38,991 nucleotides of DNA from a virus, in the IMG/VR virus record IMGVR_UViG_3300017782_000063, positions 1 through 38,991 of that record, one strand, 5' to 3'. Below, in pieces: positions 18,373 to 26,431 of the stretch. Within the stretch, counting starts at the first letter, position 1; each line of letters begins with the position of its first letter. The notes under the pieces are model-generated. The model saw only the letters and a list, made by a program, of their open reading frames with translations. It did no database searches and had not been told where the DNA came from. Both the position numbers and the translations under genes were made by a program.

Positions 18373-20781
18373 TTACCTTGGCTCAAACTGTTCTAAACCA
18401 AAACCACCTAAAGAATCATTACCAGCTGACTCAAAGTTCTTCGGTAATTCATCGTTTTGGCGCTGCGATATCATTTCAGACTGTTGAGTACCTATAATTC
18501 TAGCACGTTCGTCTTTACGATTTTCTATTTCTTTTTCTTTTTCTTTTTCAATACCCGCCCTGGCTTGAGCTAACTGCATATTGTATTCAAACTCTTGAGC
18601 CATTAATTGCTTTTTAATTAAAGCTTCTTGCTCCATTTTCTTTATTTCAAACTCAGTTTTAGCTTGCTCTATTTGTACTTTTGTTTGGGCCATAGCTTGA
18701 TCTTTTTGTACTTCAGCCATAGCAGCTTTCTCTGTAGCAGCTGCATTGGCCTGAGCTTGAGCTTGTATGTTTGCTTGTTGAGCAGCTTGAGCTTCTTCAG
18801 CTTTTACTTTTTGTCTAAACTTAAGGTATTGATTAGCTAGTTTAATATTTTTTATTTCTCTAATATCAATAGCATCTTCTAAACCTATTTGTCCAGATTG
18901 CAAAGCTACTTGAATATTTTGCTCTAGCTTTTGCTGCTCTTCTTCGTCTGGTTCTAGTTCTAAGAATATACCAAACTCATGTATACTTAGCTTATCAATT
19001 TCTTCTAGCGTAGCTATGTTAAATTGATTTATACTACCCATTAAAGCTTCTTTGGTTAATGGAAAACTTAAAGCATCTGCAGCTCGTAAGCTTATATTTT
19101 CTGCAGCTCTAACTGTTAAATACATTAACGACTGCAATACGTGCTTTGTAGCTGTGTTAGAGTTAGCAGCAGCTAGTTTCTGTAATCCTACTAAAGCATT
19201 TTTATCTGGTTGACTACCATCACGAGCTTCATTTAATCCCGTCACATCACGTATCATTTGTAAGTAGTATTGATACGTTTGTATTAAAGACTGTATTTTA
19301 GCCATACCGCTAGAAGTCTGCAACTCTTGTATTGGCACTTGACCTCTATTAGGATCACCATCTTGAGTCATAGATCTACCTACAATACTACCAGTTTGGA
19401 AGTACATGTTTAAAGCTTCTTGTGGGTTGTATGTAGTTCCATTACCTAGATCAACTTCAGATAAACCATCAACATCAACATAAACACCGTCTGGTACCAT
19501 GCGGGACATTACCTGTTGCAGCTTTAGATGTGTAAGCTGAATCATGTCTGCAAAACCAGTAATACGATTTACTAAAGAATCAATGCGACCTTTATACATA
19601 CGTGGTGCTGATATAGCATAGTTCATATTAACCTTAGTAACATCGCCGTAAGGTCTTGACATATTTTCAGATAACCTCCAGTCGAGCATTGAGTTCATAC
19701 CTAAGACTTTAGCGCCTGTGTATAAAACCTCTATACTTCTTGAGACTCTTTCAAAGTTATCGTTTGGTGGAGGGTTAAATGTGTCAGGTTTTTCTAGTAC
19801 TTTTTCTAAACCTTGATCAGTCTTTTTTATTTTAAATACTTGATCGTGATACGTCTTGTATTCAAAGAATAGTATTTGAACCTGATCTCTTTGATCTTGG
19901 CCCCACCAATTTGAAGTATAATTACTACTGCCTGGGTATTTTTGTATTTCTTCTAGTTGCGCGTCGTCTAAATAAGGAAACAAACGTTTCACCTCAGACA
20001 AACTCATACTTTTAACTTCACCAACGTAATATATGTCTTCAAAGTTAGGATCTTCTGTATAAGAATAAACAAGAGAGGCAGGGTCCACGTGATCAACGGT
20101 GATACCTTCAGATAAATTAAAGCTAGTTTTTACAGCACCTATACCTAATACAGTAAGATCGTAAGCAACTCGCTTTTTAACTTCGCTATATTTGTTGTAA
20201 TCTAATACATTAGATATTAACTCCTCTTCTGCTATCTCTACACTTTGTTTATAATTTAACTGCATGTATAGATCTAATTCATTTTGATCTTTAGGTAGAT
20301 TAGCAGGGTCTGGACTAGCGTAAAAGTTTTTACCAAGAGCGGCATTTAGAGTTTCAATGGTGTTTTTGTTTTCCATATCTCTAACAGCTGCCATAGCAAA
20401 ATCTGTTCTTTGTTTTATAGAGTATGGATCTTGTGCAAAAGATTTTAATTCATAACCTTTATCAGTCATACCGTTAACTACAATATCTACAAACTTAGAT
20501 AGTATAGGCACTGGCTTCCAGTCAAGATTTAAATAAGACAAGTCGCCATTTATAGCCAACTCGTCTTTGTATTTTTGTATAGACTGTTCACCTCTAGCGT
20601 ATAATTTTAATCTGTTAAAATTTTGAAAGTTAGCTGTAAACCTTTCTAGTCCACCTCTATTGCTTCTAAACCATTCATTTTCAACAGCATTACCGACTTG
20701 TAGCCCATAGTCATAAGAACTCTTAACCTCTTCAGGTACCACCTGATCTGGAAATGAACTATTGTAGTTAGTATAAACCAT
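18373..20781 (-). CDS. Portal protein
   Basis: An 802-residue protein directly after TerL (4-base gap). The N-terminal two thirds contain portal-like elements: KLYARGEQSIQKYKDELA near the start, LSYLNLDWKPVPILSKFVDIVVNG, YDLTVLGIGAVKTSFN, and DVTGLNEARDGSQPDKNALVG in the region before the clip/crown. From about residue 660 to 760 it is a low-complexity Gln/Ala/Glu/Lys helix, followed by a short tail. This large size with a Gln/Ala-rich C-terminal coiled coil is typical of portals in crAss-like phages, and similar extensions form a barrel or crown inside the head. It forms the dodecameric ring through which DNA enters and leaves. Confidence 0.8.
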   Translation of the reverse strand: MVYTNYNSSFPDQVVPEEVKSSYDYGLQVGNAVENEWFRSNRGGLERFTANFQNFNRLKLYARGEQSIQKYKDELAINGDLSYLNLDWKPVPILSKFVDIVVNGMTDKGYELKSFAQDPYSIKQRTDFAMAAVRDMENKNTIETLNAALGKNFYASPDPANLPKDQNELDLYMQLNYKQSVEIAEEELISNVLDYNKYSEVKKRVAYDLTVLGIGAVKTSFNLSEGITVDHVDPASLVYSYTEDPNFEDIYYVGEVKSMSLSEVKRLFPYLDDAQLEEIQKYPGSSNYTSNWWGQDQRDQVQILFFEYKTYHDQVFKIKKTDQGLEKVLEKPDTFNPPPNDNFERVSRSIEVLYTGAKVLGMNSMLDWRLSENMSRPYGDVTKVNMNYAISAPRMYKGRIDSLVNRITGFADMIQLTHLKLQQVMSRMVPDGVYVDVDGLSEVDLGNGTTYNPQEALNMYFQTGSIVGRSMTQDGDPNRGQVPIQELQTSSGMAKIQSLIQTYQYYLQMIRDVTGLNEARDGSQPDKNALVGLQKLAAANSNTATKHVLQSLMYLTVRAAENISLRAADALSFPLTKEALMGSINQFNIATLEEIDKLSIHEFGIFLELEPDEEEQQKLEQNIQVALQSGQIGLEDAIDIREIKNIKLANQYLKFRQKVKAEEAQAAQQANIQAQAQANAAATEKAAMAEVQKDQAMAQTKVQIEQAKTEFEIKKMEQEALIKKQLMAQEFEYNMQLAQARAGIEKEKEKEIENRKDERARIIGTQQSEMISQRQNDELPKNFESAGNDSLGGFGLEQFEPR

Positions 20782-20785
20782 TTAT

Positions 20786-23011
20786 TTATGTTATTATTTT
20801 TGAATTAATTCCTTGGTTGTCATATCTTTTGAAACCAAGAGGCACCACGTTTGTTTGTTTCTCAGCAACAGGTCTATATTTATTTCTGTTGCAAGCCATT
20901 ATTGCTAAACCAGAGCTAATTGAAGCATCGTGTTTAGTTCTACTATTTATATTAAACGTAGCCCAATCTTCTAACGTTTCTTGAAAGTACATATTACCGT
21001 ATGAATCATTTATAATACCTACGTGGTTTTCTATATAATATTCTATAGCGGCAGCGTGAGCTTGTTTAATATCTTCACTTGAATTAGGTATTCCACCTAT
21101 TTCTTTTTCAGACGTTGATAGTTTGTGATAAACTTTATCAGGTCTGTTTATTGAAAACTGTCTATAACCTCTACGTTTTAAATAATATAGCAATCGAGGT
21201 TTATTGTTTTCCGCAAGTATAGGCATACCATAAAATACTAATGCCATTAAAACATCTTCAAAAAATATTTCAGCTGTTTGTGGTCTTGCTATGTATTCTA
21301 AAAAAAACATATTAGGCGGAGCATCTTCCATGCTGAATTTTGTTAAACCATGCAAAGATCCTTTAGAACCTTTACCATCAACAGTGCCTGATATATCGTA
21401 ACTATCACATCCAAAAGCGCCTATGTGTTCATTACCTGGATATTTAACGTTATTTTTTAGTATAACTTTGTTTTGTAAATGTAACGGCGGTACCCATGAC
21501 AATAAAAATCTACCGCTATTGTTTGGGGTAAACGTTACTATAGAGTCTTTTATACCATTACTCCATTGAAAATTACCTTTAGTTAAAACGCCAGAGTATT
21601 TTAAATCTTCATTGTAATCTATTTGTTCATATATCTTTGCTAGATTAAACAAAGACTCTTTCGCCTCGTCTCTGAATGCGTGTTTTTCTGTTCTTGGAAA
21701 CTGACGATAATATTCATTTAAAGAGTCTTGATCGTTCTTTAAACCTTCAACTTCGTTTTCCCAATACTCTATTACACCTACTTCAATTTCAGACCCGTCA
21801 ATGCTTTTGATCGGGGCTTGGGGTGTTTCGAAAACAGGTAATCCATAAGTATCAATGTATCCTTCGTAGTTCCATTCCATAGGTATGAACAAACTATATA
21901 GTCCTGAGCTAGTCTGTCCATTGCGGTTTCTTTTGGTAACATCTGATTCATAATAAAGTTTTTTAAAGTTTTCACCACCTTTATCTAGTGAGTTTGATGT
22001 TGAACCCATCATACACTTACCTACGATTCTAGACCCTAATCTAAGTGTAGTTTTTGTTACGCGCCAGTTGTTTAAAATGTTATCCGGACGCTCCCACTTA
22101 CCTGATTCATCGTGGGCAAGGAGCTTAAGTTTTTCACCGTCATATGAGTTGTCACCTGTGTTTTTCCAGTCAATTGTCGTGTCAAGCCCTTCGAGCTCTT
22201 CCGTTTCAATACCCTGATCAAGTTTTTTTCTTGTAAGTTTTGAAGCCGGTACTCTGTAGGCAAGCTCTGTTTTCGGACGGTCCATACCGTCTTGTATGGG
22301 TTTGAAAAAGAAGGGGTAATTAACTGATATGGGTACAACTTTGTCGGTAAACATTTTTTTCGCGTCCGCACCTGACTTTGATAATATTCCAAAACGTGCA
22401 TCGGAAGATATAGTTGCTTGATTAACAAGCTCTCCTGATGCCATGAATGAAAAACCAGAGCGTCTGTTTTTGAGGTATGCCATTCCGTAGCAACGTTTAT
22501 CTGCTTTACACGCTTCCCAGAAGATAAAAAAAAGCCTATTTGATTCTCTATAATCTGCGGCTCCAACGTCAATTTTACTCCACTGCAGGTACATGTAATG
22601 AGAGCCAGTAACATAAGTAGGATTACCTTTGTTGTAAAACCAAAAACCTTTATCACGTCTTTCAAACTCTTGGTCGATAAAATCATACCATTGCTCTTTA
22701 AAATATTCTGGCTTTTGATTAAATTCAAAAACACTTTTTATTTTATCTAAATCTTTGGGGTAATCAAGTCTTTGCCAGAACTGATCTTCTTTTTTGTTAG
22801 ATCTTTTATAACTATTTTCTGCATCAGGTAAAGCTATTTTAAGATTTTGTATTTCTATAACTTCACCTATTTTACCGGTTTTACTTATAACTACTACATC
22901 ATGTTCTTTATTGTAGCCATAATCCCATTTTTTATACCTATTGTTTTTCTTTATTACGCTAGGTTTTATATGGCCGGTTATTGTATTTACAAGCGTTTGT
23001 TGATAACTCAT
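20786..23011 (-). CDS. terL: Terminase large subunit (packaging ATPase-nuclease)
   Basis: A 741-residue packaging motor protein. The ATPase half has a Walker-A-like KNRRSGFSFMAS at residues 181-192 (lacking a classical GKT, as in many terminases), Walker B KLLAHDESGKWE with D301 and E302, and the coupling motif MMGSTSN at 334-340. The nuclease half (RNase H fold) shows GCDSYD at 534-539, E601 in GMPILAENN and D695 in RTKHDASISSGLA, which together could form the metal-binding acidic triad. It is longer than T7 or T4 terminases, mainly through the N-terminal 100 residues. It begins with an ATGA overlap of the 90-residue small-terminase candidate and ends 4 bases before the portal gene. Confidence 0.85.
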   Translation of the reverse strand: MSYQQTLVNTITGHIKPSVIKKNNRYKKWDYGYNKEHDVVVISKTGKIGEVIEIQNLKIALPDAENSYKRSNKKEDQFWQRLDYPKDLDKIKSVFEFNQKPEYFKEQWYDFIDQEFERRDKGFWFYNKGNPTYVTGSHYMYLQWSKIDVGAADYRESNRLFFIFWEACKADKRCYGMAYLKNRRSGFSFMASGELVNQATISSDARFGILSKSGADAKKMFTDKVVPISVNYPFFFKPIQDGMDRPKTELAYRVPASKLTRKKLDQGIETEELEGLDTTIDWKNTGDNSYDGEKLKLLAHDESGKWERPDNILNNWRVTKTTLRLGSRIVGKCMMGSTSNSLDKGGENFKKLYYESDVTKRNRNGQTSSGLYSLFIPMEWNYEGYIDTYGLPVFETPQAPIKSIDGSEIEVGVIEYWENEVEGLKNDQDSLNEYYRQFPRTEKHAFRDEAKESLFNLAKIYEQIDYNEDLKYSGVLTKGNFQWSNGIKDSIVTFTPNNSGRFLLSWVPPLHLQNKVILKNNVKYPGNEHIGAFGCDSYDISGTVDGKGSKGSLHGLTKFSMEDAPPNMFFLEYIARPQTAEIFFEDVLMALVFYGMPILAENNKPRLLYYLKRRGYRQFSINRPDKVYHKLSTSEKEIGGIPNSSEDIKQAHAAAIEYYIENHVGIINDSYGNMYFQETLEDWATFNINSRTKHDASISSGLAIMACNRNKYRPVAEKQTNVVPLGFKRYDNQGINSKIIT

Positions 23012-23280
23012 TTTGATCTACCTTCAGCAAAGCCCTTGAACGACTGAGCTTTTGATTCTTTCTTGTTAGAGTCTAGCATAGATCTTTCTTCTTCTATCCT
23101 GTTTAATATTTCAAACGCATCAAATATAGCTAGCTTTTTAGTTGCAGCAGCGTTCTTTAAACGATCAGCAGTTATGTCGTCGCCAGAGTCTACAATAGGT
23201 TCTTTAGCAACTTTTATTAATTCATCAACCGCTCTCTGTCCAGCTTGGATTATATTCTGTTTCGTTTCCTTGACGCTCAT
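23008..23280 (-). CDS. Terminase small-subunit candidate
   Basis: A 90-residue, mostly helical, charged protein directly upstream of terL and joined to it by an ATGA stop-start overlap. Residues 30-70 include a DRLKNAAATKKLAIFDAFEI helix followed by EEERSML, and the C-terminus is basic (KGFAEGRSK). The size and position fit a small terminase that recognises the packaging site, but no helix-turn-helix can be proven by eye. Its ATG lies inside the upstream gene, overlapping it by 56 bases in another frame, longer than the junctions elsewhere in this region. Alternative: a terminase-associated protein of unknown role. Confidence 0.5.
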   Translation of the reverse strand: MSVKETKQNIIQAGQRAVDELIKVAKEPIVDSGDDITADRLKNAAATKKLAIFDAFEILNRIEEERSMLDSNKKESKAQSFKGFAEGRSK

Positions 23281-23830
23281 ACTTAATAACTATATCATTT
23301 GATTTCATACAATACAAGAGTTGTTTATCTACAACAAACTCAAACTCACTTAAAGGTTTAAACCCTACGTAGTCCTCTGGGTTAATATGGATAGCTTCTA
23401 ATGAACTATTACCATATTTTAGTATACCACGTAAGGTTTTAAGTTTATCACCTCTTATATTTTGTTTTTCTAAAACAGGTTTTACAAAACAATAATCATT
23501 ATTAGCGTACCATTGGTTATCTCTATAGTACATGTATATTTGATCATCGGTTGCAAAATACATATTATCTTTAAAATACTTAGAACTATTCTTTTCTTTG
23601 CCGCGTATATCGTACCAACGTCTAAATAAATTAAAGTGAACTATAACTTTGTCACCTTTTTTAATAAGTGTTTTGTAAGCAGCTGGAACTTCAACAACCT
23701 CTGCTAATCTATTAACAAAGTTGTGATCTTCAATTCCAGCGTTTACTATTAATATTTTATTATCAATATTTATTTCATTGTTATATCTTTCACCTATGGG
23801 TTTAACAATGAATTGAAAAATACTTTTCAT
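23225..23830 (-). CDS. Protein with two GroES-like (co-chaperonin-fold-like) segments
   Basis: I use ATG 23830 (MKSIFQFIVK), giving 201 residues. A TTG one codon earlier is possible but the ATG sits in a TGATG coupling to the upstream stop. Residues 5-75 read FIVKPIGERYNN ... EVVEVPAAYKTLIKKGDKVIVHFNLF, the order of strands seen in GroES-type domains (VKP start, V-V-V-G loop, KKGDxVI strand). A second unit begins at residue 114 with CFVKPVLEKQNI and ends with VGFKPLSEFEFVVDKQLLYCMKSNDIVIKY at 155-184, again like the end of a GroES. The first unit has an insertion rich in Tyr and Trp. The likely role is a specialised co-chaperonin or assembly factor, but GroEL-type partner binding is not demonstrated. 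Confidence 0.45.
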   Translation of the reverse strand: MKSIFQFIVKPIGERYNNEINIDNKILIVNAGIEDHNFVNRLAEVVEVPAAYKTLIKKGDKVIVHFNLFRRWYDIRGKEKNSSKYFKDNMYFATDDQIYMYYRDNQWYANNDYCFVKPVLEKQNIRGDKLKTLRGILKYGNSSLEAIHINPEDYVGFKPLSEFEFVVDKQLLYCMKSNDIVIKYERQGNETEYNPSWTESG

Positions 23831-24057
23831 CAATATTCTAAGTCATACTCAACAGATATAGCCATGTTAGAATTAAATTTCTTCCATGGCAATACCTCGT
23901 TGTTTTTTTTAATATGTATGTTATAAGAATTATCAGACTCTTCAAAAATAATATAAGATATAACGTGACCGCCATAAACCTCTTGACCAACAGAATAATG
24001 CATTGCATCGTTCTTATAGTCAGAACCTATACTGATTTTTCTTATAACGCTAGACAT
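23830..24057 (-). CDS. Small conserved-type protein of unknown function
   Basis: A 75-residue, beta-rich protein (MSSVIRKISIGSDYKNDAMH, then VGQEVYGGHVISYIIFEES, then SYNIHIKKNNEVLPWKKF). No transmembrane segment, signal peptide or catalytic motif is visible. It starts on the last base of the upstream stop (TAATG) and ends in a TGATG overlap with the GroES-like gene, so it is translationally coupled on both sides. Its position just before the packaging genes suggests a role in assembly or packaging, but I cannot name one. I have the impression that this protein type recurs next to terminase genes in aquatic phages. That is memory, not proof. Confidence 0.5.
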   Translation of the reverse strand: MSSVIRKISIGSDYKNDAMHYSVGQEVYGGHVISYIIFEESDNSYNIHIKKNNEVLPWKKFNSNMAISVEYDLEY

Positions 24058-24329
24058 TAATCTTTTTTCTCTTCTTGCTCAATAGCAGTATACTCACCTG
24101 TGCCAATATCAATATTCACTGCACCGTATTCTTTCTCTAACACAGGTTTAAATTCTTCAACCTCTTTAAGCACACCTGCGTATTCATGTAACAGTTGGTG
24201 CTTTTCGTTTTCAATAAAACCAATTTGCCTTAGCAATTGTGTAATTTTGTTTTGTTGATCTTGAATTTTCTCCAAGTGTTCTTGTGAAATTTTATTAGAT
24301 TTACTTTCCATTTGTTTTACTTTACTCAT
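24057..24329 (-). CDS. Small coiled-coil protein
   Basis: A 90-residue protein. Residues 8-75 form a charged coiled coil (HLEKIQDQQNKITQLLRQIG, then NEKHQLLHEYAGVLKEVEEF). A short tail KEYGAVNIDIGTGEYTAIE ends the protein with acidic residues. No enzymatic motif is seen. It comes right after the holin candidate (27-base A/T-only gap that includes TTAATTAAATTAAATCAA before the ATG) and is coupled by TAATG to the next gene. Coiled-coil proteins of this size next to terminase genes may be assembly or packaging factors, or spanin-like lysis helpers. No signal peptide or lipobox supports the latter. Function unknown. Confidence 0.5.
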   Translation of the reverse strand: MSKVKQMESKSNKISQEHLEKIQDQQNKITQLLRQIGFIENEKHQLLHEYAGVLKEVEEFKPVLEKEYGAVNIDIGTGEYTAIEQEEKKD

Positions 24330-24355
24330 TTGATTTAATTTAATTAATTAATATA

Positions 24356-24754
24356 TTACTTATTGTCACTTGATTTTTTGCTCTTTTCCCATGTACGTCC
24401 GACAAAATAAGCGCCGTACACTGTTATTAATAGCGATTGAAATATTGGGATATATTCCTCAGCAACTTTAAACCCGCCAATATTGCCATCAAAAAACGCA
24501 AGCGCAGTAAATATAACTGTGAGATATATTAGTACTAGTGGCCTTATGTTTTTAGATAAAAATGAATCTGATTGCATGTCAAGTTTCCAGCGCTCAGTGA
24601 TTTGAGTCTGCGCGTCTTGATCTGCTTTTTCTAACAACTCTTGTACCTTTTGTTTAGCAGCTAATCTTTCTTCATCTGTAGTTGTAAGCTTATCTATTAC
24701 GTTACCTACGTCTTTAATTAAACCACCAGTTAAAAGACTTAAAAGTTTTTTCAT
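24356..24754 (-). CDS. Holin candidate (two membrane helices)
   Basis: A 132-residue protein. Residues 1-20 are an amphipathic start (MKKLLSLLTGGLIKDVGNVI). Residues 25-60 are a charged helix ending in TERWKLDMQSDSFLSKNIRP, a motif I associate with the GTA_holin_3TM-type family (W, D, S, SxNIRP). Two hydrophobic stretches follow at about 71-89 and 101-119, and the basic/polar tail is KSKKSSDNK. Such proteins permeabilise the inner membrane at the end of infection. It overlaps the upstream gene by TAATG. No endolysin was found next to it, so the lysis enzyme must lie elsewhere or be a virion protein. Confidence is moderate. Confidence 0.65.
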   Translation of the reverse strand: MKKLLSLLTGGLIKDVGNVIDKLTTTDEERLAAKQKVQELLEKADQDAQTQITERWKLDMQSDSFLSKNIRPLVLIYLTVIFTALAFFDGNIGGFKVAEEYIPIFQSLLITVYGAYFVGRTWEKSKKSSDNK

Positions 24755-25722
24755 TATTTATTCTGATTAAATCCTTCCATGACCTTCGATTTGTAATTTT
24801 GTACATTTGATCCTGTGTATAATGGTTTTATGTCTTGATACCCAGAGACTTTACCTTTCTTTTTATGTCTTTTACTTTTATAAGTAGGCATTTGAGTCGA
24901 TAAAAGCTCTTCTTGAGTGTATGGTTTGAACACTTGATACGACTCTCTAGCCGGCGTAATTTCGTTTAAAGCTCTATTTATAGTCTGGTCAAGCAGGTGC
25001 ATTTGATCGTTTGTTAAGTTTTCACCGTACTCTTGTTTAATGTAATCTAAAGCTTGTTTAGGTGTATAAACACCACTACCTACTAAAGCTGTGTATTGAC
25101 CAGCCGCGTTGTATGCCATACTATCTTGTTGCGACTGTTTGCTTCCTTGACTTGTAAACGGTAGGTTGCCCATGTAATCTTGAGAAAATTGATTACCCAT
25201 TTTAACTGCATCTATAGCAACTAAATCTTTAACGCCTTGCTGGACTTGAGCTTGATTGTACTCGTAATCTTGTTGCGAAGCTTGTTGTTGACTAACGCTA
25301 GTATCACTAATAGCTCTTTCTTGAGTATCAATACTAGTTTCACTACCACCACCTTGTCTTAATTCATTTAAAGCTACAAATCTATTTTCTTCTGTTTGCT
25401 TAACCGCTTCATCAGCTCGTCTTTGGTTTATTTCTAAAAACCTTTTATCTTGAGCCCTTTGCTGTTCTGGAGTTAACGCGTTGTAAGCATCTTTAGCGGC
25501 TTGAGACTTGTCTACTTGCATTAAGTCAGGATTAACTACATCGTAAACTAATTCATCGCTAGATGGCGCTGTTTGACTTATAGTCGTTTGACGTTGAGAT
25601 ATAGTTGGTATATCACTAGCGCCACCATGAGGGTGGCCGTGTGTTGCGGAAGCTGAGTGAGCAAACGGATGCTTACCACCTGTAACTCTTTTTACGTTTT
25701 GGTTTCTTAACTTAAATGCCAT
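24754..25722 (-). CDS. Unknown Gln-rich protein with His-rich N-terminal patch
   Basis: A 322-residue, hydrophilic protein. It begins MAFKLRNQNV, like the nearby metallopeptidase-like protein (MAFKLNNPPY). Residues 18-36 form a His/Gly-rich patch (HPFAHSASATHGHPHGG), which could bind metal ions. The middle is Gln/Asp/Ser-rich and probably disordered. Residues 210-250 form a more ordered segment (YTPKQALDYIKQEYGENL). The end is basic (YKSKRHKKKGKVSG). There is no transmembrane helix or clear catalytic motif. The gene is coupled to the holin candidate by TAATG and lies 6 bases after a small His/Met-rich gene. Possible roles: minor virion protein or assembly factor. Function unknown. Confidence 0.45.
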   Translation of the reverse strand: MAFKLRNQNVKRVTGGKHPFAHSASATHGHPHGGASDIPTISQRQTTISQTAPSSDELVYDVVNPDLMQVDKSQAAKDAYNALTPEQQRAQDKRFLEINQRRADEAVKQTEENRFVALNELRQGGGSETSIDTQERAISDTSVSQQQASQQDYEYNQAQVQQGVKDLVAIDAVKMGNQFSQDYMGNLPFTSQGSKQSQQDSMAYNAAGQYTALVGSGVYTPKQALDYIKQEYGENLTNDQMHLLDQTINRALNEITPARESYQVFKPYTQEELLSTQMPTYKSKRHKKKGKVSGYQDIKPLYTGSNVQNYKSKVMEGFNQNK

Positions 25723-25728
25723 ACCTTA

Positions 25729-25938
25729 TTATTTATAACTACACCCTTTTTTAGTCATTGGGTGGTTCATATTCATTGCGTGGTCTCCATATTTTTTCAT
25801 CGGATGTCCCATGTTTATAGGTCCTGTCTTTGCTTCACCGTATTTAGATAAACAATGTTTAGACATGAAGGTTCCTTTCTTAGACAAAGGTCCTACATTC
25901 CCTTCTTTAGATTGTGTGTTTGGACTAGTGCTTGGCAT
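25729..25938 (-). CDS. Small His/Met/Gly-rich repeat protein
   Basis: A 69-residue basic protein with an internal duplication: GHPMKKYGDH and NHPMTKKGCS, plus SKKGTFMSKH and HCLSKYG upstream. Met and His residues recur every few positions, which recalls metal-binding tails, but no known family fits. The GPL/GPI short motif (VGPLSKKG, TGPINMG) also appears in the 60- and 195-residue proteins nearby. No membrane segment or signal peptide is visible. The ATG follows the metallopeptidase-like gene by 11 bases. It is probably a small virion or assembly protein. Function unknown. Confidence 0.45.
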   Translation of the reverse strand: MPSTSPNTQSKEGNVGPLSKKGTFMSKHCLSKYGEAKTGPINMGHPMKKYGDHAMNMNHPMTKKGCSYK

Positions 25939-25949
25939 AATTTTAATTT

Positions 25950-26273
25950 TTAAGTTATTTTTTCTGCAAATTTATTTGCATAATCTTCCCATGGTAGTTT
26001 ATCGCTACCTTCTTTCATGTTTTTTCTTGAGTATGTTTCGCCTTTATAGTACACGTTGTTATCGTCGTAGTTTAACGCACCGCTTTTAATTTGTTTCATA
26101 TGACCTAACTCATGAGCCAACACTTCTTTATACTGTATAGGATCTTTAACGTCTTTACTCATAAGTATACTACCATTGTTCAAAGCTTTACCTAATACTC
26201 CTTCTTCTAAGTCTACATGGTATAGAGGCGTGTTGTTTACTGCGTATGGTGGATTATTAAGTTTAAAAGCCAT
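25950..26273 (-). CDS. Small zinc metallopeptidase-like protein (HELGH)
   Basis: A 107-residue protein. Residues 54-58 read HELGH, the zincin active-site motif with H54, E55 and H58, preceded by a hydrophobic VLA. A downstream LPWEDYANKFAEKI segment could supply the third ligand E96. The N-terminal segment (MAFKLNNPPYAVNNTPLYHVD, ending LEEGVLGKAL) is not typical of peptidases. A zincin this small resembles a minimal domain found in phage and bacterial proteins of the M48/DUF4157-like kind. Possible jobs: processing of virion proteins, host protein cleavage or peptidoglycan-linked work. No signal peptide was seen. The gene starts on the last base of the upstream stop (TAATG). Confidence 0.65.
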   Translation of the reverse strand: MAFKLNNPPYAVNNTPLYHVDLEEGVLGKALNNGSILMSKDVKDPIQYKEVLAHELGHMKQIKSGALNYDDNNVYYKGETYSRKNMKEGSDKLPWEDYANKFAEKIT

Positions 26274-26431
26274 TATTTATTATTATAAGGAAACATTTCG
26301 TTTAATTTATCTCTTCTAGCTCCACAACCACATGGTACATTCAAACCATCAGAAACTTTATCTACAATTGTTTTGACTCCAGTCGCTGTTGTAAATTTTT
26401 CTATTGTATCGCCTAAACCTCTTGATTTCAT
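26273..26431 (-). CDS. 52-residue Cys-Gly-Cys protein
   Basis: A very short gene of 53 codons including stop, supported by tight coupling on both sides: ATGA overlap with the upstream 210-residue gene (ATG at 26431) and TAATG overlap with the HELGH gene (26273). The protein begins MKSRGLGDTIEKFTTATG, continues KTIVDKVSDGLNVPCGCGAR and ends RDKLNEMFPYNNK. The CGCG motif, Lys/Arg-rich tail and NEMFP-type end look conserved; I recall similar small proteins in aquatic Bacteroidota phages. Cys-Gly-Cys may bind metal or form a disulphide. Function unknown. Confidence 0.65.
   Translation of the reverse strand: MKSRGLGDTIEKFTTATGVKTIVDKVSDGLNVPCGCGARRDKLNEMFPYNNK

Noticed and set aside
22072-22734. 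A 220-codon open frame on the minus strand inside terL
   Set aside because: It lies in another frame of the terminase gene, whose ATPase motifs are intact; the shadow peptide has no family features.
23831-23833. TTG start for the GroES-like protein
   Set aside because: It gives one extra residue; the next codon is an ATG in a TGATG coupling, a more likely start.
25811-26089. A 92-codon plus-strand frame with hydrophobic stretches, possible membrane protein
   Set aside because: It is antisense to the coupled small genes; hydrophobicity comes from reading Lys/Asn-rich codons in reverse.
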